Positions 16,013 to 24,804 of a stretch of DNA of 64,000 nt are shown here, in pieces; the first letter of the stretch is position 1; every line of letters starts with the position of its first letter. A program made the translations under genes and the position numbers. Under the pieces are notes generated by a model that was given only the letters and a program-made list of their open reading frames with translations, had not been told where the DNA came from and did no database searches. The stretch comes from Lachnospiraceae bacterium AC2029. GTDB lineage: Bacteria; Bacillota; Clostridia; Lachnospirales; Lachnospiraceae. Where the stretch lies: contig JNLK01000001.1 of the NCBI GenBank assembly GCA_000703065.1, positions 1,820,001 through 1,884,000 on the forward strand, written 5' to 3'.

Positions 16013-18787
16013 ATGAGGGGTGAACAATTGACTAAAAGAACCGGTTTTATGCTGGTTCTGACATTGGTACTTGCATTTCTGGTGCTGGGCTTTGGTCCGG
16101 CCATGCGGGTCGATGCAGACAGCGATTTTACCTGTGATCCGCCCTGTGATCTGAATGAAAAGGTGGACCAGGCGGTCCTGCTTAAACCCGGATCGACAGT
16201 TTCCGTGACCAAGGGGGGAAAGGTAACGGCAACTTATCCGGCCAGGGTCGATTATGTGGAGGAAGAAGAAAAAAATGTCATAGTGATGAAGACCGGCGAG
16301 GGTTATCTGTTTCGGTATGATATTAAACCCGGAACTGTTGCGTTCGTGACACCGTCTTTTGAAGAATGGGATTTTAATGGGAACGCACAGATTCTGTCCT
16401 ACAGCATCTCACCGAGAGACTACGGGCAGGGATATGAATGGACAGCTGAGTGCTATGAATGGATGAGTGAGAATCTCGGTACGATGATTTATTCACCTGA
16501 TGAGCCGCTTGTTTTGTCGAATAACTATGATTGCAGCCTCAGGAATATCATTTTCATCCCGAAAGACAGCAGTATCAGCGGTCTGACGATCATCGAAACA
16601 CCTATCACCGGCGTTGCTCCTGATGGAACGATTCTGATAGATGGTTCGGAGCCGGCGGATAAGATGGGGGACTATGTAGATCAGGCAATCGAGGTTCAGG
16701 AGGGCGTTGATTTTTCTCTGCAGGGGAAGACACCGATCGAGGTAACTGTTCAGACAGAGATTTATTACACATCCTGGCCGAATGTTGCAAAGACGGAAAA
16801 AGTGAAAGGATATCTGCTTCATTTTACAAATCCCTCGGAGAAAAGATGGACACTTCAGCTGAAGGATAGCTGCAGGATGTCATATCCTATCTATGCGGAA
16901 GAAATAACATATCTTAATTTTTCAATGACCAATGACTGGTTTCAAATTGAAAAGGAGGGAAACGCCCCGAGCTGGTATGTATTCGTGTCGGAGAATATAG
17001 AGATTGACAAGTGGGAGCGGTGGTATACTCCTGAGGATCTTCCCGAGATGGTGGAAAAGGATAAGGTGAACATCGTATCCTGGGATGATGATTTTAATAA
17101 GAAGATAGAAGCGGTGACCGCAGTTTATCCTGAGCTGAAGGATAAGGTTAAATATATCAATCTTGGAGTGGCTTCTGAAGAACTGATACCGGTCTACAAC
17201 GATATTCTGGACGGAAAATACAATGGATACACCATGATGTTCCCGGTGGATATCGGCAGTGTAAACAAGCTGATCGATAAGGCACCTGCTCTTTCGAAGA
17301 TCGGCTATAAGGAATCGGATAACAGCAACAGTTATAAGTTCCTTACAGAACTGGGAACGAAGAACGGGGAACTCCGTGCCGTAAGCTGGCATGCCTGCCC
17401 GAACGGTTTCTTCTACGATTCTGCGATCGCAAAGAAGGTGCTTGGAACGGATGATCCGGCCAAGGTACAGGAGATGATCTCCACACCTGTAAAGTTCAAC
17501 GAAGTTGCAAAGAAGATGAAGGCAGCTGGATACTACATGACCGCAGGTGTGAACCAGGAGTATACAAATGCAAATCTTGCGTATTCCACCATGGATATCG
17601 ATATTTGGCATGGTTTCGATACACTTCTGAAATCCTACAGAGCGGATCTCTATGATAAGAAATGTGAGATGTGGGACAGAACATGGGCAGACGGAATGAC
17701 GGATGGAACCGTATTCGGATATTTCGGTACGACCTGGATGAAGGGTGTATTCTCCGGAAACGGAGTTAAGAACGGAGCCATGAAGCTCTGCGCCGGACCG
17801 GTCAGCTATCTGTGGGGCGGAACCTTTGTTATGGCAAAGGATCTGGGTACCCAGAAAGAGACTGCATGTAAGGTGCTGAAAGCGATCACATCTGATGAGA
17901 AGGTTGTGAAGAAGATCGCAACGAGGAAGGATTCTTCTGAATGGATGTCAGGAGATTTTGTAAACAATAAGGCAGTGAACGAAAGCCTTATCTCCGCAGG
18001 GACATTGGCGGATCCGTTCTACGGCGGAAAGCAGGATGCGACACCTGTGTGGCACGAAGCCGCACTGAAGCTCGGTAAAGAGTCCGAGATCGTTACAGGC
18101 TGGCAGGATATCAACGGAAAGAAATATTACTATGACAGCAAGGGCGTTCCGGTAAAGGGATTGAAGAAGATCGGAACAAAGATCTACTATTTCAACACCA
18201 CATCCGGAGTTATGCAGACCGGTATTCAGAAGGTAAGCGGCAAGTCCTATTACTTTGATACGAAGACGGGAGAACAGAAGACCGGCTGGCAGCAGGTCGG
18301 CAAGTCCTGGTACTATTTCGTTCCGAAGACCGGTGTTATGGCAACAGGCTGGCAGCAGATCGGCAAGGACTGGTTCTACTTCATTCCGAAGACCGGAGTG
18401 ATGGCAAGTGGCTGGCAGCAGGTCGGCAAGGACTGGTTCTACTTTACCCCGAAGACCGGCGCGATGGTAAGCGGCTGGCAGCAGATCGGCAAGGCCTGGT
18501 ATTACTTCATTCCGAAGACCGGAGCTATGGCAAGTGGCTGGCAGCAGATCGGCAAGGACTGGTTCTACTTCCTTCCGAAGACGGGAGTCATGGCAAGCGG
18601 CTGGCAGAAGATCGGTAAGTCCTGGTACTACTTCGTACCGAAGACCGGAGCCATGAAGACAGGATGGCTGTCCTCCGGCGGAAAGTGGTACTATTTCAAC
18701 AAGAGCGGTGTGATGGTGACCGGTTCCGTAGCGATCGGCTCCAAAACATATAAGTTCAACAGTTCAGGCGTTTGTCTGAATCCGTAA
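16013..18787 (+). CDS. Secreted solute-binding-like protein with cell-wall-binding repeats, copy 1
   Basis: 924 residues. A signal peptide (residues 1-35, TKRTGFMLVLTLVLAFLVLG then VDADS) is followed by a proline-rich segment and a beta-rich region of about 300 residues of unknown type. Residues roughly 350-690 read like an ABC-type extracellular solute-binding domain (YNGYTMMFPVD, KVLGTDDPAKVQEM, WGGTFVMAKDLGTQ, GDFVNNKAVNES). Eleven 20-21-residue repeats of the choline-binding/cell-wall-binding type (GWQQIGKDWFYF-PKTG) end the protein. No transporter genes are nearby, so it is probably a wall-bound binding or adhesion protein. AAGGAGG supports the start. Its paralogue is at 20277. Confidence 0.85.
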   Translation: MRGEQLTKRTGFMLVLTLVLAFLVLGFGPAMRVDADSDFTCDPPCDLNEKVDQAVLLKPGSTVSVTKGGKVTATYPARVDYVEEEEKNVIVMKTGEGYLFRYDIKPGTVAFVTPSFEEWDFNGNAQILSYSISPRDYGQGYEWTAECYEWMSENLGTMIYSPDEPLVLSNNYDCSLRNIIFIPKDSSISGLTIIETPITGVAPDGTILIDGSEPADKMGDYVDQAIEVQEGVDFSLQGKTPIEVTVQTEIYYTSWPNVAKTEKVKGYLLHFTNPSEKRWTLQLKDSCRMSYPIYAEEITYLNFSMTNDWFQIEKEGNAPSWYVFVSENIEIDKWERWYTPEDLPEMVEKDKVNIVSWDDDFNKKIEAVTAVYPELKDKVKYINLGVASEELIPVYNDILDGKYNGYTMMFPVDIGSVNKLIDKAPALSKIGYKESDNSNSYKFLTELGTKNGELRAVSWHACPNGFFYDSAIAKKVLGTDDPAKVQEMISTPVKFNEVAKKMKAAGYYMTAGVNQEYTNANLAYSTMDIDIWHGFDTLLKSYRADLYDKKCEMWDRTWADGMTDGTVFGYFGTTWMKGVFSGNGVKNGAMKLCAGPVSYLWGGTFVMAKDLGTQKETACKVLKAITSDEKVVKKIATRKDSSEWMSGDFVNNKAVNESLISAGTLADPFYGGKQDATPVWHEAALKLGKESEIVTGWQDINGKKYYYDSKGVPVKGLKKIGTKIYYFNTTSGVMQTGIQKVSGKSYYFDTKTGEQKTGWQQVGKSWYYFVPKTGVMATGWQQIGKDWFYFIPKTGVMASGWQQVGKDWFYFTPKTGAMVSGWQQIGKAWYYFIPKTGAMASGWQQIGKDWFYFLPKTGVMASGWQKIGKSWYYFVPKTGAMKTGWLSSGGKWYYFNKSGVMVTGSVAIGSKTYKFNSSGVCLNP

Positions 18788-18813
18788 GGGGTTTAAACCC
18801 AGAAGCATTACAG

Positions 18814-18846
18814 GGACGGCTCCGGAGTGATCCGGAGCCGTCCTTT
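18814..18846 (+). terminator. Terminator of copy 1
   Basis: A 13-bp stem GGACGGCTCCGGA / TCCGGAGCCGTCC with a GTGA loop, followed by TTT. It is identical to the stem after copy 2. Confidence 0.85.
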
Positions 18847-18858
18847 GTTGTAGTTCGG

Positions 18859-18887
18859 TTGATTTTTAGGCGTTCAGGTGGTATAGT
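18859..18887 (+). promoter_or_regulatory. Orphan copy of the metY promoter
   Basis: TTGATT, 17 bases and TATAGT match the metY promoter at 23430-23458 (GGTTGATTTTTA and CAGGTGGTATAGT shared), but here the sequence runs into the 3' end of a transposase gene on the other strand. It marks how far the duplication originally reached. Confidence 0.6.
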
Positions 18888-20147
18888 CCCGTCTTTGACA
18901 GTTACAAAAAGAGAGAAGCGTCAGAACGCCTTATTTTTCAAGGCGTCTGACGCTTTTCTCTTTCGTCGAGATGTTTGGTAATTTTTCCTTATTTTCGTCC
19001 CTTGCTAAGTTTTTCGATGGTTTTCATTTTACTCTTGCTGATGAACTGGTAATCTGTTCGGAAACCACAACATTCATGGAGACTATCAGTTAGAGGGGTA
19101 CGTGTGTAAGTTGGCATAAATCCCTGTTCTTCGATATCTGCAAAGCGAATCTCTTTCAATGTTTCCAGTATCTGGCTGCAGGTGTAGCTCTTTTTGAGTT
19201 CTTTTTCAAGGTATCTGAAGATGATAAGCGATACAAAACAGATTAGAAAATGTGCTTTTATTCTATCATTGCGACTTAAATACACCGGCCTGGCTCCGAA
19301 TTCTGTTTTCATAATTCGAAAACACTCCTCGATCTGCCAACGACCTTCACTGATCTTCAATATTTCACCCACCGGATCATCCAGTAAATCGGTACATACT
19401 GCATATAAGCCATCATACTGTGCTTCTTCATCAATCTTATCTGTGCTGAGAAAGTAGTGTGTATCAGCAATTTCTCCGTCCTGTGTTGCGGAGATCTTAT
19501 CGATGAATCTCGCCGGATCAGTGGGATTCTTTTTCACTCGTTTTATCGCTCCGCATTTAAGCATTTTTTTTGCGCGTTCAATTTGAGCTTCTCTGAGTGA
19601 TTTTTGATAAGCTGCATATTTAGGTGAGTATGTAATAATAAGACGTTGATACAGGTGCTTGCTTGTATAGGGGATTTCTTTGAAATACAGGGAATCATGG
19701 TCGCATTCAGATGGATTTGTAAGATCAACGAATTTATTATCAGATATGCGTCGAAATCCTTTCAAATCCAAGGCAGCTTTCCGGTATTCATCTTTCAGCT
19801 TTTTAATAGATTGAGTAACTATAAATGCTCGCTCACCCATGTGATTAAAAACACGGTTATCTTCTGAAGCCAGACCGGCATCTGAACAATAAATAAACAT
19901 TTGGCAACCAAAGTCCTGAAGCACTTTTTTTTCCAAAGGTTTTAATGATTTTTGTTCGTTTTGGTTTCCGGGAAATGTGGAAAATGCAAGCGGAATCCCG
20001 TCCCCATCCATGAACATCCCCATCTTGATGATGGGATTGGGGCGATGTTCTTTGCTTTTTCCATACTTTTTATCTCCATCTTCCTGTTCGATCTCAAAGT
20101 AGTAGTTTGTACAGTCATAGTAAAGGATCGTATCATTGCGCTTTCCA
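18888..20147 (-). mobile_element. Truncated IS1634-like insertion sequence
   Basis: The element holds a transposase gene lacking its start and, beyond its stop, a long terminator-like hairpin (stem 18911-18932 with 18940-18960). The left boundary is set where similarity to the metY promoter region ends; the right boundary is set where sequence identical to copy 1's leader begins. Terminal inverted repeats cannot be identified because one end is lost. Confidence 0.7.
18989..20147 (-). pseudogene. IS1634-family (IS4-like DDE) transposase, 5'-truncated
   Basis: About 386 codons remain open from the junction at about 20147 to the stop at 18989. The frame contains YYDCTNYYFEIE (first catalytic Asp), MGMFMDGDGIPLAF, IYCSDAGLASEDN (second Asp) and GRWQIEECFRIMKTEF (YREK-like block with the last Glu), all typical of the IS1634 group. 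The N-terminal part, start codon and upstream end are missing because the duplicated leader of the next gene replaces them. It is probably inactive alone. Confidence 0.85.
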
Positions 20148-20204
20148 AGGAATTAACAGGGTTCCGGAATGGCACAAACGGCAGATGTAGCTCGATGTAA
20201 ATGT

Positions 20205-20233
20205 TTGCGAAAGTATGAGATGTGTAATATAAT
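20205..20233 (+). promoter_or_regulatory. Promoter of repeat-protein copy 2
   Basis: TTGCGA (20205-20210), 17 bases, TATAAT (20228-20233), within the leader shared with copy 1. Confidence 0.65.
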
Positions 20234-20276
20234 ATTAATGTGTTTTTTTTGAAAAAAGTGTAAAAAGGAGGTATTT

Positions 20277-23003
20277 ATGAGGGGTGAACAATTGACTAAA
20301 AGAACCGGTTTTATGCTGGTTCTGACATTGGTACTTGCATTTCTGGTGCTGGGCTTTGGTCCGGCCATGCGGGTCAATGCAGATCCCGGGGATGGTTCCT
20401 TTGACCCGCCTTCCTTTGATCCGCCATGTGATCTGAATGAAAAGGTGGATAAGGCGGTGAAGATCAATGCCGGATCCACGGTTTCGGTGACCAAAGGCGG
20501 GAAGGTGACGGCAACCTATCCGAAAGGGAACTATTGGAATGAAGACGACCAATTGATATGGGAAATGACCAGAGGCGAAGGGTATTTTTTTGAGTATGAT
20601 CTTAAGCCGGATACCGTTGCAATGGTTGTACCATCGACGGATTATGAGAGTTATTACCCAAATGCACAGCTTCTTTGCTTCGAGGTCTATCCGGAAGCTG
20701 ATGAGGAAGGATATAAATATACGGATTCATGTTACGATTCCATGAGACGCTATTGCTCTACAATGAGGACTTCAACATTCGGGACATTTGCGTTGGTGAA
20801 TGGCAATTATGACATAGATCTAAAACATTTCATTTTCATTCCGAAGGACAGCAACATCAAGGCATTGACAATCCGCGAAACGCCGATCACCGGCACTGAT
20901 ACGGACGGAACGATTCTTATCGATGGCTCGGCGCCTGCAGATAAGATAGAGGATTTTCTGGATCAGGCGATCGAGGTCCAGGAGGGTGTTGATATTTCCC
21001 TGGAGGGAAAAACACCCATCGAGGTTAATGCCCAGACTGAAATCTATTATAGGAAGACAAATGTTGTAAAAACGAGCAAAACAAAGGGCTATCTGCTTCA
21101 TTTCACTAATCCATCGGAAAAAAAATGGACACTCATGCTGAAGGGAGGAAGGATATCATACGTTATAGGCGAGGATGAATTGGACTATGCCAAATTTGCG
21201 TATAATGATTATAATCATTCTGCCATCAGTAATGATTATGAGTATTCGAGCTGGTATATCTTTGTTTCTGAGGATATAGTGTTTGACTATTGGCAGAGGT
21301 TGTTCCGTCCGGAGGAATTCCCCGAGGCTCTGGAGAAGGATAAGGTGAATATCCCTTCCTGGGATGATGATTTTCACAAGAAGCTGGAAGCGGTAATTGC
21401 AGTTTATCCTGAGCTGAAGGATAAGATTAATTATATCAATCTTGGACTGGCTTCCGAGGAAATGATTCCCATCTACAAGGATGTTCTGGATGGAAAATAC
21501 AATGGATATACCATTCTGTTCCCGGTGGATATTAACTCGGTGAGTGAGCTGATCGATAAGGCTCCGGCTCTGTCTAAGATCGGTTATAAGGATTCATATA
21601 TCAGCAACGGCTACAAGTATCTTACGGAAATGGGAAAGAAGAACGGAGAACTCCGTGCCGTAAGCTGGCAAATGTGCCCGAACTGCTTTTACTACAATGC
21701 TTCGATTGCCAGGAAGGTGCTTGGAACGGATGATCCGGCTAAGGTACAGGAGATGATCTCCACACCGGCGAAGTTTAATGCGGTAGCCAAGAAGATGAAG
21801 GCTGCCGGCTACTACATGACGGCCGGCATGAACATGCAACAAGCAAAAGATAATATTAAGTATTCGACCGTGGAGACGGATATATTTCATGGCTTTGTCA
21901 CGCTTCTGAAAACCTATCAGGCTGATCTCTATGACAAGGGCGGTGACATGTGGGATGATGTCTGGTCAAAGGGAATGTCGGATGGAACCGTATTCGGATA
22001 TTTTGGTACGACCTGGATGGAGGGCGTATTCATCGGAAATGGAGTTCCGAACGGAACCATGAGGATCTGCGCCGGACCGATCAGCTATGTGTGGGGCGGT
22101 ACCTTTGTTATGGCAAAGGATATGGGTACACAGAAAGAGGCTGCATGTAAGGTGCTGAAAGCCATCACAGCTGACGAGAAGGTTGTGAAGAAGATTGCCA
22201 CGAGAAAGGACTCCTCAGGAGCTCCGGCTGGAGACTTTGTAAACAATAAGGCAGTAAATGAAAGCCTTATCGCTGCGGGAACCCAGGTGGATCCGTTCTT
22301 TGGCGGAAAGGCGGATGCATGGGCGGTGTGGCATGAAGCTGCGCTGAAGCTCGGAAATGAATCAGAGGTCGTTACCGGCTGGCAGACCATCGACGGAAAG
22401 ACGTATTACTATGACAGTAAGGGTGTTCCGGTAAAGGGATTGAAGAAGATCGGAACAAAGACCTACTACTTCAACACCAAAACCGGCGTTATGCAGACCG
22501 GCATTCAGAAGGTAAGCGGCAAGTCCTATTTCTTTGATGCAAAGACCGGAGAGCAGAAGACAGGCTGGCAGCAGGTCGGCAAGGCCTGGTACTATTTCGT
22601 TCCGAAGACCGGTGTTATGGCAACAGGCTGGCAGCAGATCGGCAAGGCCTGGTACTATTTCGAACCGAAGACGGGAGCTATGGCAAGCGGCTGGCAGCAG
22701 ATCGGTAAGTCCTGGTACTACTTCGTACCGAAGACGGGAGCTATGGTAAGCGGCTGGAAGCAGATCGGCAAGGACTGGTTCTACTTCCTTCCGAAGACGG
22801 GAGTCATGGCAAGCGGCTGGCAGAAGATCGGTAAGTCCTGGTACTACTTCGTACCGAAGACCGGAGCCATGAAGACAGGATGGCTGTCCTCCGGCGGAAA
22901 GTGGTACTATTTCAACAAGAGCGGTGTGATGGTAACCGGTTCCGTAACGATCGGCTCCAAAACATATAAGTTCAACAGTTCAGGCGTTTGTCTGAATCCG
23001 TAA
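20277..23003 (+). CDS. Secreted solute-binding-like protein with cell-wall-binding repeats, copy 2
   Basis: 908 residues, with the same domain order as the protein at 16013. The signal peptide is nearly identical; residues about 45-330 have diverged strongly; the solute-binding-like part is closely related (YNGYTILFPVD, KVLGTDDPAKVQEM, WGGTFVMAKDMGTQ). Ten C-terminal cell-wall-binding repeats are present, against eleven in copy 1. The uneven divergence suggests either selection on the N-terminal region or gene conversion in the rest. Ligand unknown. AAGGAGG precedes the ATG. Confidence 0.85.
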   Translation: MRGEQLTKRTGFMLVLTLVLAFLVLGFGPAMRVNADPGDGSFDPPSFDPPCDLNEKVDKAVKINAGSTVSVTKGGKVTATYPKGNYWNEDDQLIWEMTRGEGYFFEYDLKPDTVAMVVPSTDYESYYPNAQLLCFEVYPEADEEGYKYTDSCYDSMRRYCSTMRTSTFGTFALVNGNYDIDLKHFIFIPKDSNIKALTIRETPITGTDTDGTILIDGSAPADKIEDFLDQAIEVQEGVDISLEGKTPIEVNAQTEIYYRKTNVVKTSKTKGYLLHFTNPSEKKWTLMLKGGRISYVIGEDELDYAKFAYNDYNHSAISNDYEYSSWYIFVSEDIVFDYWQRLFRPEEFPEALEKDKVNIPSWDDDFHKKLEAVIAVYPELKDKINYINLGLASEEMIPIYKDVLDGKYNGYTILFPVDINSVSELIDKAPALSKIGYKDSYISNGYKYLTEMGKKNGELRAVSWQMCPNCFYYNASIARKVLGTDDPAKVQEMISTPAKFNAVAKKMKAAGYYMTAGMNMQQAKDNIKYSTVETDIFHGFVTLLKTYQADLYDKGGDMWDDVWSKGMSDGTVFGYFGTTWMEGVFIGNGVPNGTMRICAGPISYVWGGTFVMAKDMGTQKEAACKVLKAITADEKVVKKIATRKDSSGAPAGDFVNNKAVNESLIAAGTQVDPFFGGKADAWAVWHEAALKLGNESEVVTGWQTIDGKTYYYDSKGVPVKGLKKIGTKTYYFNTKTGVMQTGIQKVSGKSYFFDAKTGEQKTGWQQVGKAWYYFVPKTGVMATGWQQIGKAWYYFEPKTGAMASGWQQIGKSWYYFVPKTGAMVSGWKQIGKDWFYFLPKTGVMASGWQKIGKSWYYFVPKTGAMKTGWLSSGGKWYYFNKSGVMVTGSVTIGSKTYKFNSSGVCLNP

Positions 23004-23029
23004 GGGGTTTAAACCCATAAGCATTACAG

Positions 23030-23062
23030 GGACGGCTCCGGAGTGATCCGGAGCCGTCCTTT
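23030..23062 (+). terminator. Terminator of copy 2
   Basis: The same 13-bp stem and GTGA loop as after copy 1, followed by TTTATTT. Confidence 0.85.
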
Positions 23063-23415
23063 ATTTCCATAATGACAAATTGACCATTCGACGAGGCGCT
23101 GAAAAGGAATGGACACGATGCTTTTCGAGGACGTTGCGGGTCTCGGCACTTAGCAATCCGTGAGCGTAGCGAAACGGGAAGCTTAGTGCCGCTAGGGGCC
23201 CCGCAATTTGCGCGGGTAATGAGCCATGCGGACATGCTGGCATGTCCATATGGCGAATACCGCGACATCGAGCGAAGCGAGAAAGACGCGAGGCGGACGC
23301 ATGCGTGCCAGTGGCACGCGGTTATGCGTCGAATGCGACCAAGCGGCAGCGCGACACGAGAAAAGCATCTGTGGCCAGTCCATAGTGCCGAGGACAAATT
23401 TTGTGACATAGTCCT
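23063..23415. repeat. 350-base foldback island before metY (island C)
   Basis: Long-range pairing is clear: GATGCTTTT (23117-23125) with AAAAGCATC (23361-23369), and TGGAC (23110-23114) with GTCCA (23378-23382). Inside are CGGCACT (23144-23150)/AGTGCCG (23185-23191), GGACATG (23230-23236)/CATGTCC (23241-23247), and a compound stem 23296-23309 with 23313-23330. An 8-bp direct repeat GACAAATT occurs at 23074-23081 and 23393-23400. An open frame runs through part of it into metY but lacks codon character. Copy 1 of the duplication has no such island at the same site. Confidence 0.6.
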
Positions 23416-23429
23416 TACCGGCCGTTTGG

Positions 23430-23458
23430 TTGATTTTTACGCCCCCAGGTGGTATAGT
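23430..23458 (+). promoter_or_regulatory. metY promoter
   Basis: TTGATT (23430-23435), 17 bases, TATAGT (23453-23458) with an extended TGG. The leader before the gene is about 40 bases and holds no visible S-box or T-box. Confidence 0.7.
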
Positions 23459-23503
23459 GGGAAACAGTTCATTTACTATCATGATAAGCAGGAGGAAATA
23501 AAC

Positions 23504-24781
23504 ATGAAACGCGAAACCGCATGTATTCAGGCAGGTTATACACCGAAGAACGGTGAGTCCCGGATGATCCCCATCATCCAGAGCACCACTTTCAAATATG
23601 ACACCAGCGAGGACATGGGAAAGCTCTTTGATCTGGAGGCTTCCGGATACTTTTATACCCGGCTTCAGAATCCGACAAATGATCTGGTGGCAGCAAAGAT
23701 CGCAGCCCTGGAAGGCGGTACTGCAGCCATGCTCACCTCCTCAGGACAGGCAGCTAGCTTCTTCTCCGTGTTCAATCTGGCAAATGCAGGAGACCACGTG
23801 ATCGCCTCTGCCAGCATTTACGGCGGAACCTTCAACCTGTTCAATGTAACCATGCGGAAGATGGGAATAGAGTTTACCTTCGTGGATCCGGAGTGCAGTG
23901 ATGAGGAGCTGGAGGCAGCCTTCCGCCCGAATACCAAGGTAGTGTTTGGAGAGACCATTGCAAATCCCGCACTGATCGTGTTCGATATTGAGCGGTTCGC
24001 AAAGGCAGCACACGCACATGGCGTTCCGCTTATCGTGGACAACACATTTGCCACCCCGATCAACTGCCGTCCCATCGAGTGGGGTGCGGACATCGTGATC
24101 CACTCCACCACCAAGTACATGGACGGACATGATGTGGCAGTGGGAGGAGCTATCGTGGATTCCGGCAGGTTCGACTGGATGGCACATGCAGAGAAATTCC
24201 CGGGGCTTTGTACACCGGATGAGTCCTATCACGGCATCACCTACGCAGAGAAGTTCGGCAAGGAAGGCGCATTTATCACAAAATGTACCGCCCAGCTGAT
24301 GCGCGACCTGGGTTCCATCCAGTCACCCCAGAACGCCTTCTACCTTAATATGGGGCTTGAGTCTCTGGCAGTCCGTGTAGAACGTCATTGCAGCAATGCA
24401 CAGGCGGTAGCCGAGTATCTGGAGAAGCATGACAAGGTTTCCTGGGTGAACTATCCCGGACTCCCCGGAAATAAATACTATGAGAGAGCCAAGAAGTATC
24501 TTCCGAACGGAAGCTGCGGCGTTATCTCCTTCGGTGTAAAGGGCGGACGCAAGGCGGCAGAGGAGTTCATGAAGCACCTTCAGGTTGCCATCATCGCGAC
24601 ACATGTGGCGGATGCACATACCTGTGTACTTCATCCCGCATCCTCTACCCATCGTCAGCTGTCGGACGAGGAGCTGGCAGCCGGCGGAATCGGCGTTGAT
24701 CTGATACGTCTGTCTGTGGGTATCGAGCATGTGGATGATATCATCGCCGATCTGGAGCAGGCACTGGCATACGTTCAGTAA
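23504..24781 (+). CDS. metY: O-acetylhomoserine sulfhydrylase (Cys/Met metabolism PLP enzyme)
   Basis: 425 residues from ATG 23504, which has AGGAGG eight bases upstream; the frame is open further upstream only through the foldback island. Family marks include [53 protein letters not shown] and the PLP lysine in [11 protein letters not shown]. The enzyme makes homocysteine from O-acetylhomoserine and sulfide. MetY-type proteins are near this length. uvrA follows after 23 bases. Confidence 0.92.
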   Translation: MKRETACIQAGYTPKNGESRMIPIIQSTTFKYDTSEDMGKLFDLEASGYFYTRLQNPTNDLVAAKIAALEGGTAAMLTSSGQAASFFSVFNLANAGDHVIASASIYGGTFNLFNVTMRKMGIEFTFVDPECSDEELEAAFRPNTKVVFGETIANPALIVFDIERFAKAAHAHGVPLIVDNTFATPINCRPIEWGADIVIHSTTKYMDGHDVAVGGAIVDSGRFDWMAHAEKFPGLCTPDESYHGITYAEKFGKEGAFITKCTAQLMRDLGSIQSPQNAFYLNMGLESLAVRVERHCSNAQAVAEYLEKHDKVSWVNYPGLPGNKYYERAKKYLPNGSCGVISFGVKGGRKAAEEFMKHLQVAIIATHVADAHTCVLHPASSTHRQLSDEELAAGGIGVDLIRLSVGIEHVDDIIADLEQALAYVQ

Positions 24782-24804
24782 CACATTTTCATGGATGGCA
24801 GGAA

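Larger units (their letters stand above)
15880..18887. repeat. Tandem duplication, copy 1
   Basis: From AGGAATTAACAGGG at 15880 the sequence matches the segment starting at 20148: same leader, promoter, gene and terminator. The copy ends with a 30-base match to the metY promoter (18859-18887), after which transposon sequence begins. The offset between copies is about 4.27 kb. Confidence 0.8.
20148..23458. repeat. Tandem duplication, copy 2
   Basis: Counterpart of 15880-18887. It differs by one cell-wall-binding repeat fewer, by a diverged N-terminal half of the protein, and by a 350-base foldback island between terminator and metY promoter that copy 1 lacks. Confidence 0.8.

Noticed and set aside
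18098-18784. Regular 63-bp repeats as a CRISPR-like array
   Set aside because: They are in-frame coding repeats (cell-wall-binding units) with no unique spacers.
18772-18981. 69-codon frame after repeat-protein copy 1
   Set aside because: It spans a terminator, a promoter remnant and the IS end; no protein-like character.
23186-23503. Upstream in-frame extension of metY by about 106 codons
   Set aside because: It runs through the foldback island and through the metY promoter; family length and AGGAGG place the start at 23504.
23459-23503. S-box or T-box leader before metY
   Set aside because: The leader is only about 40 bases and has none of the conserved blocks.
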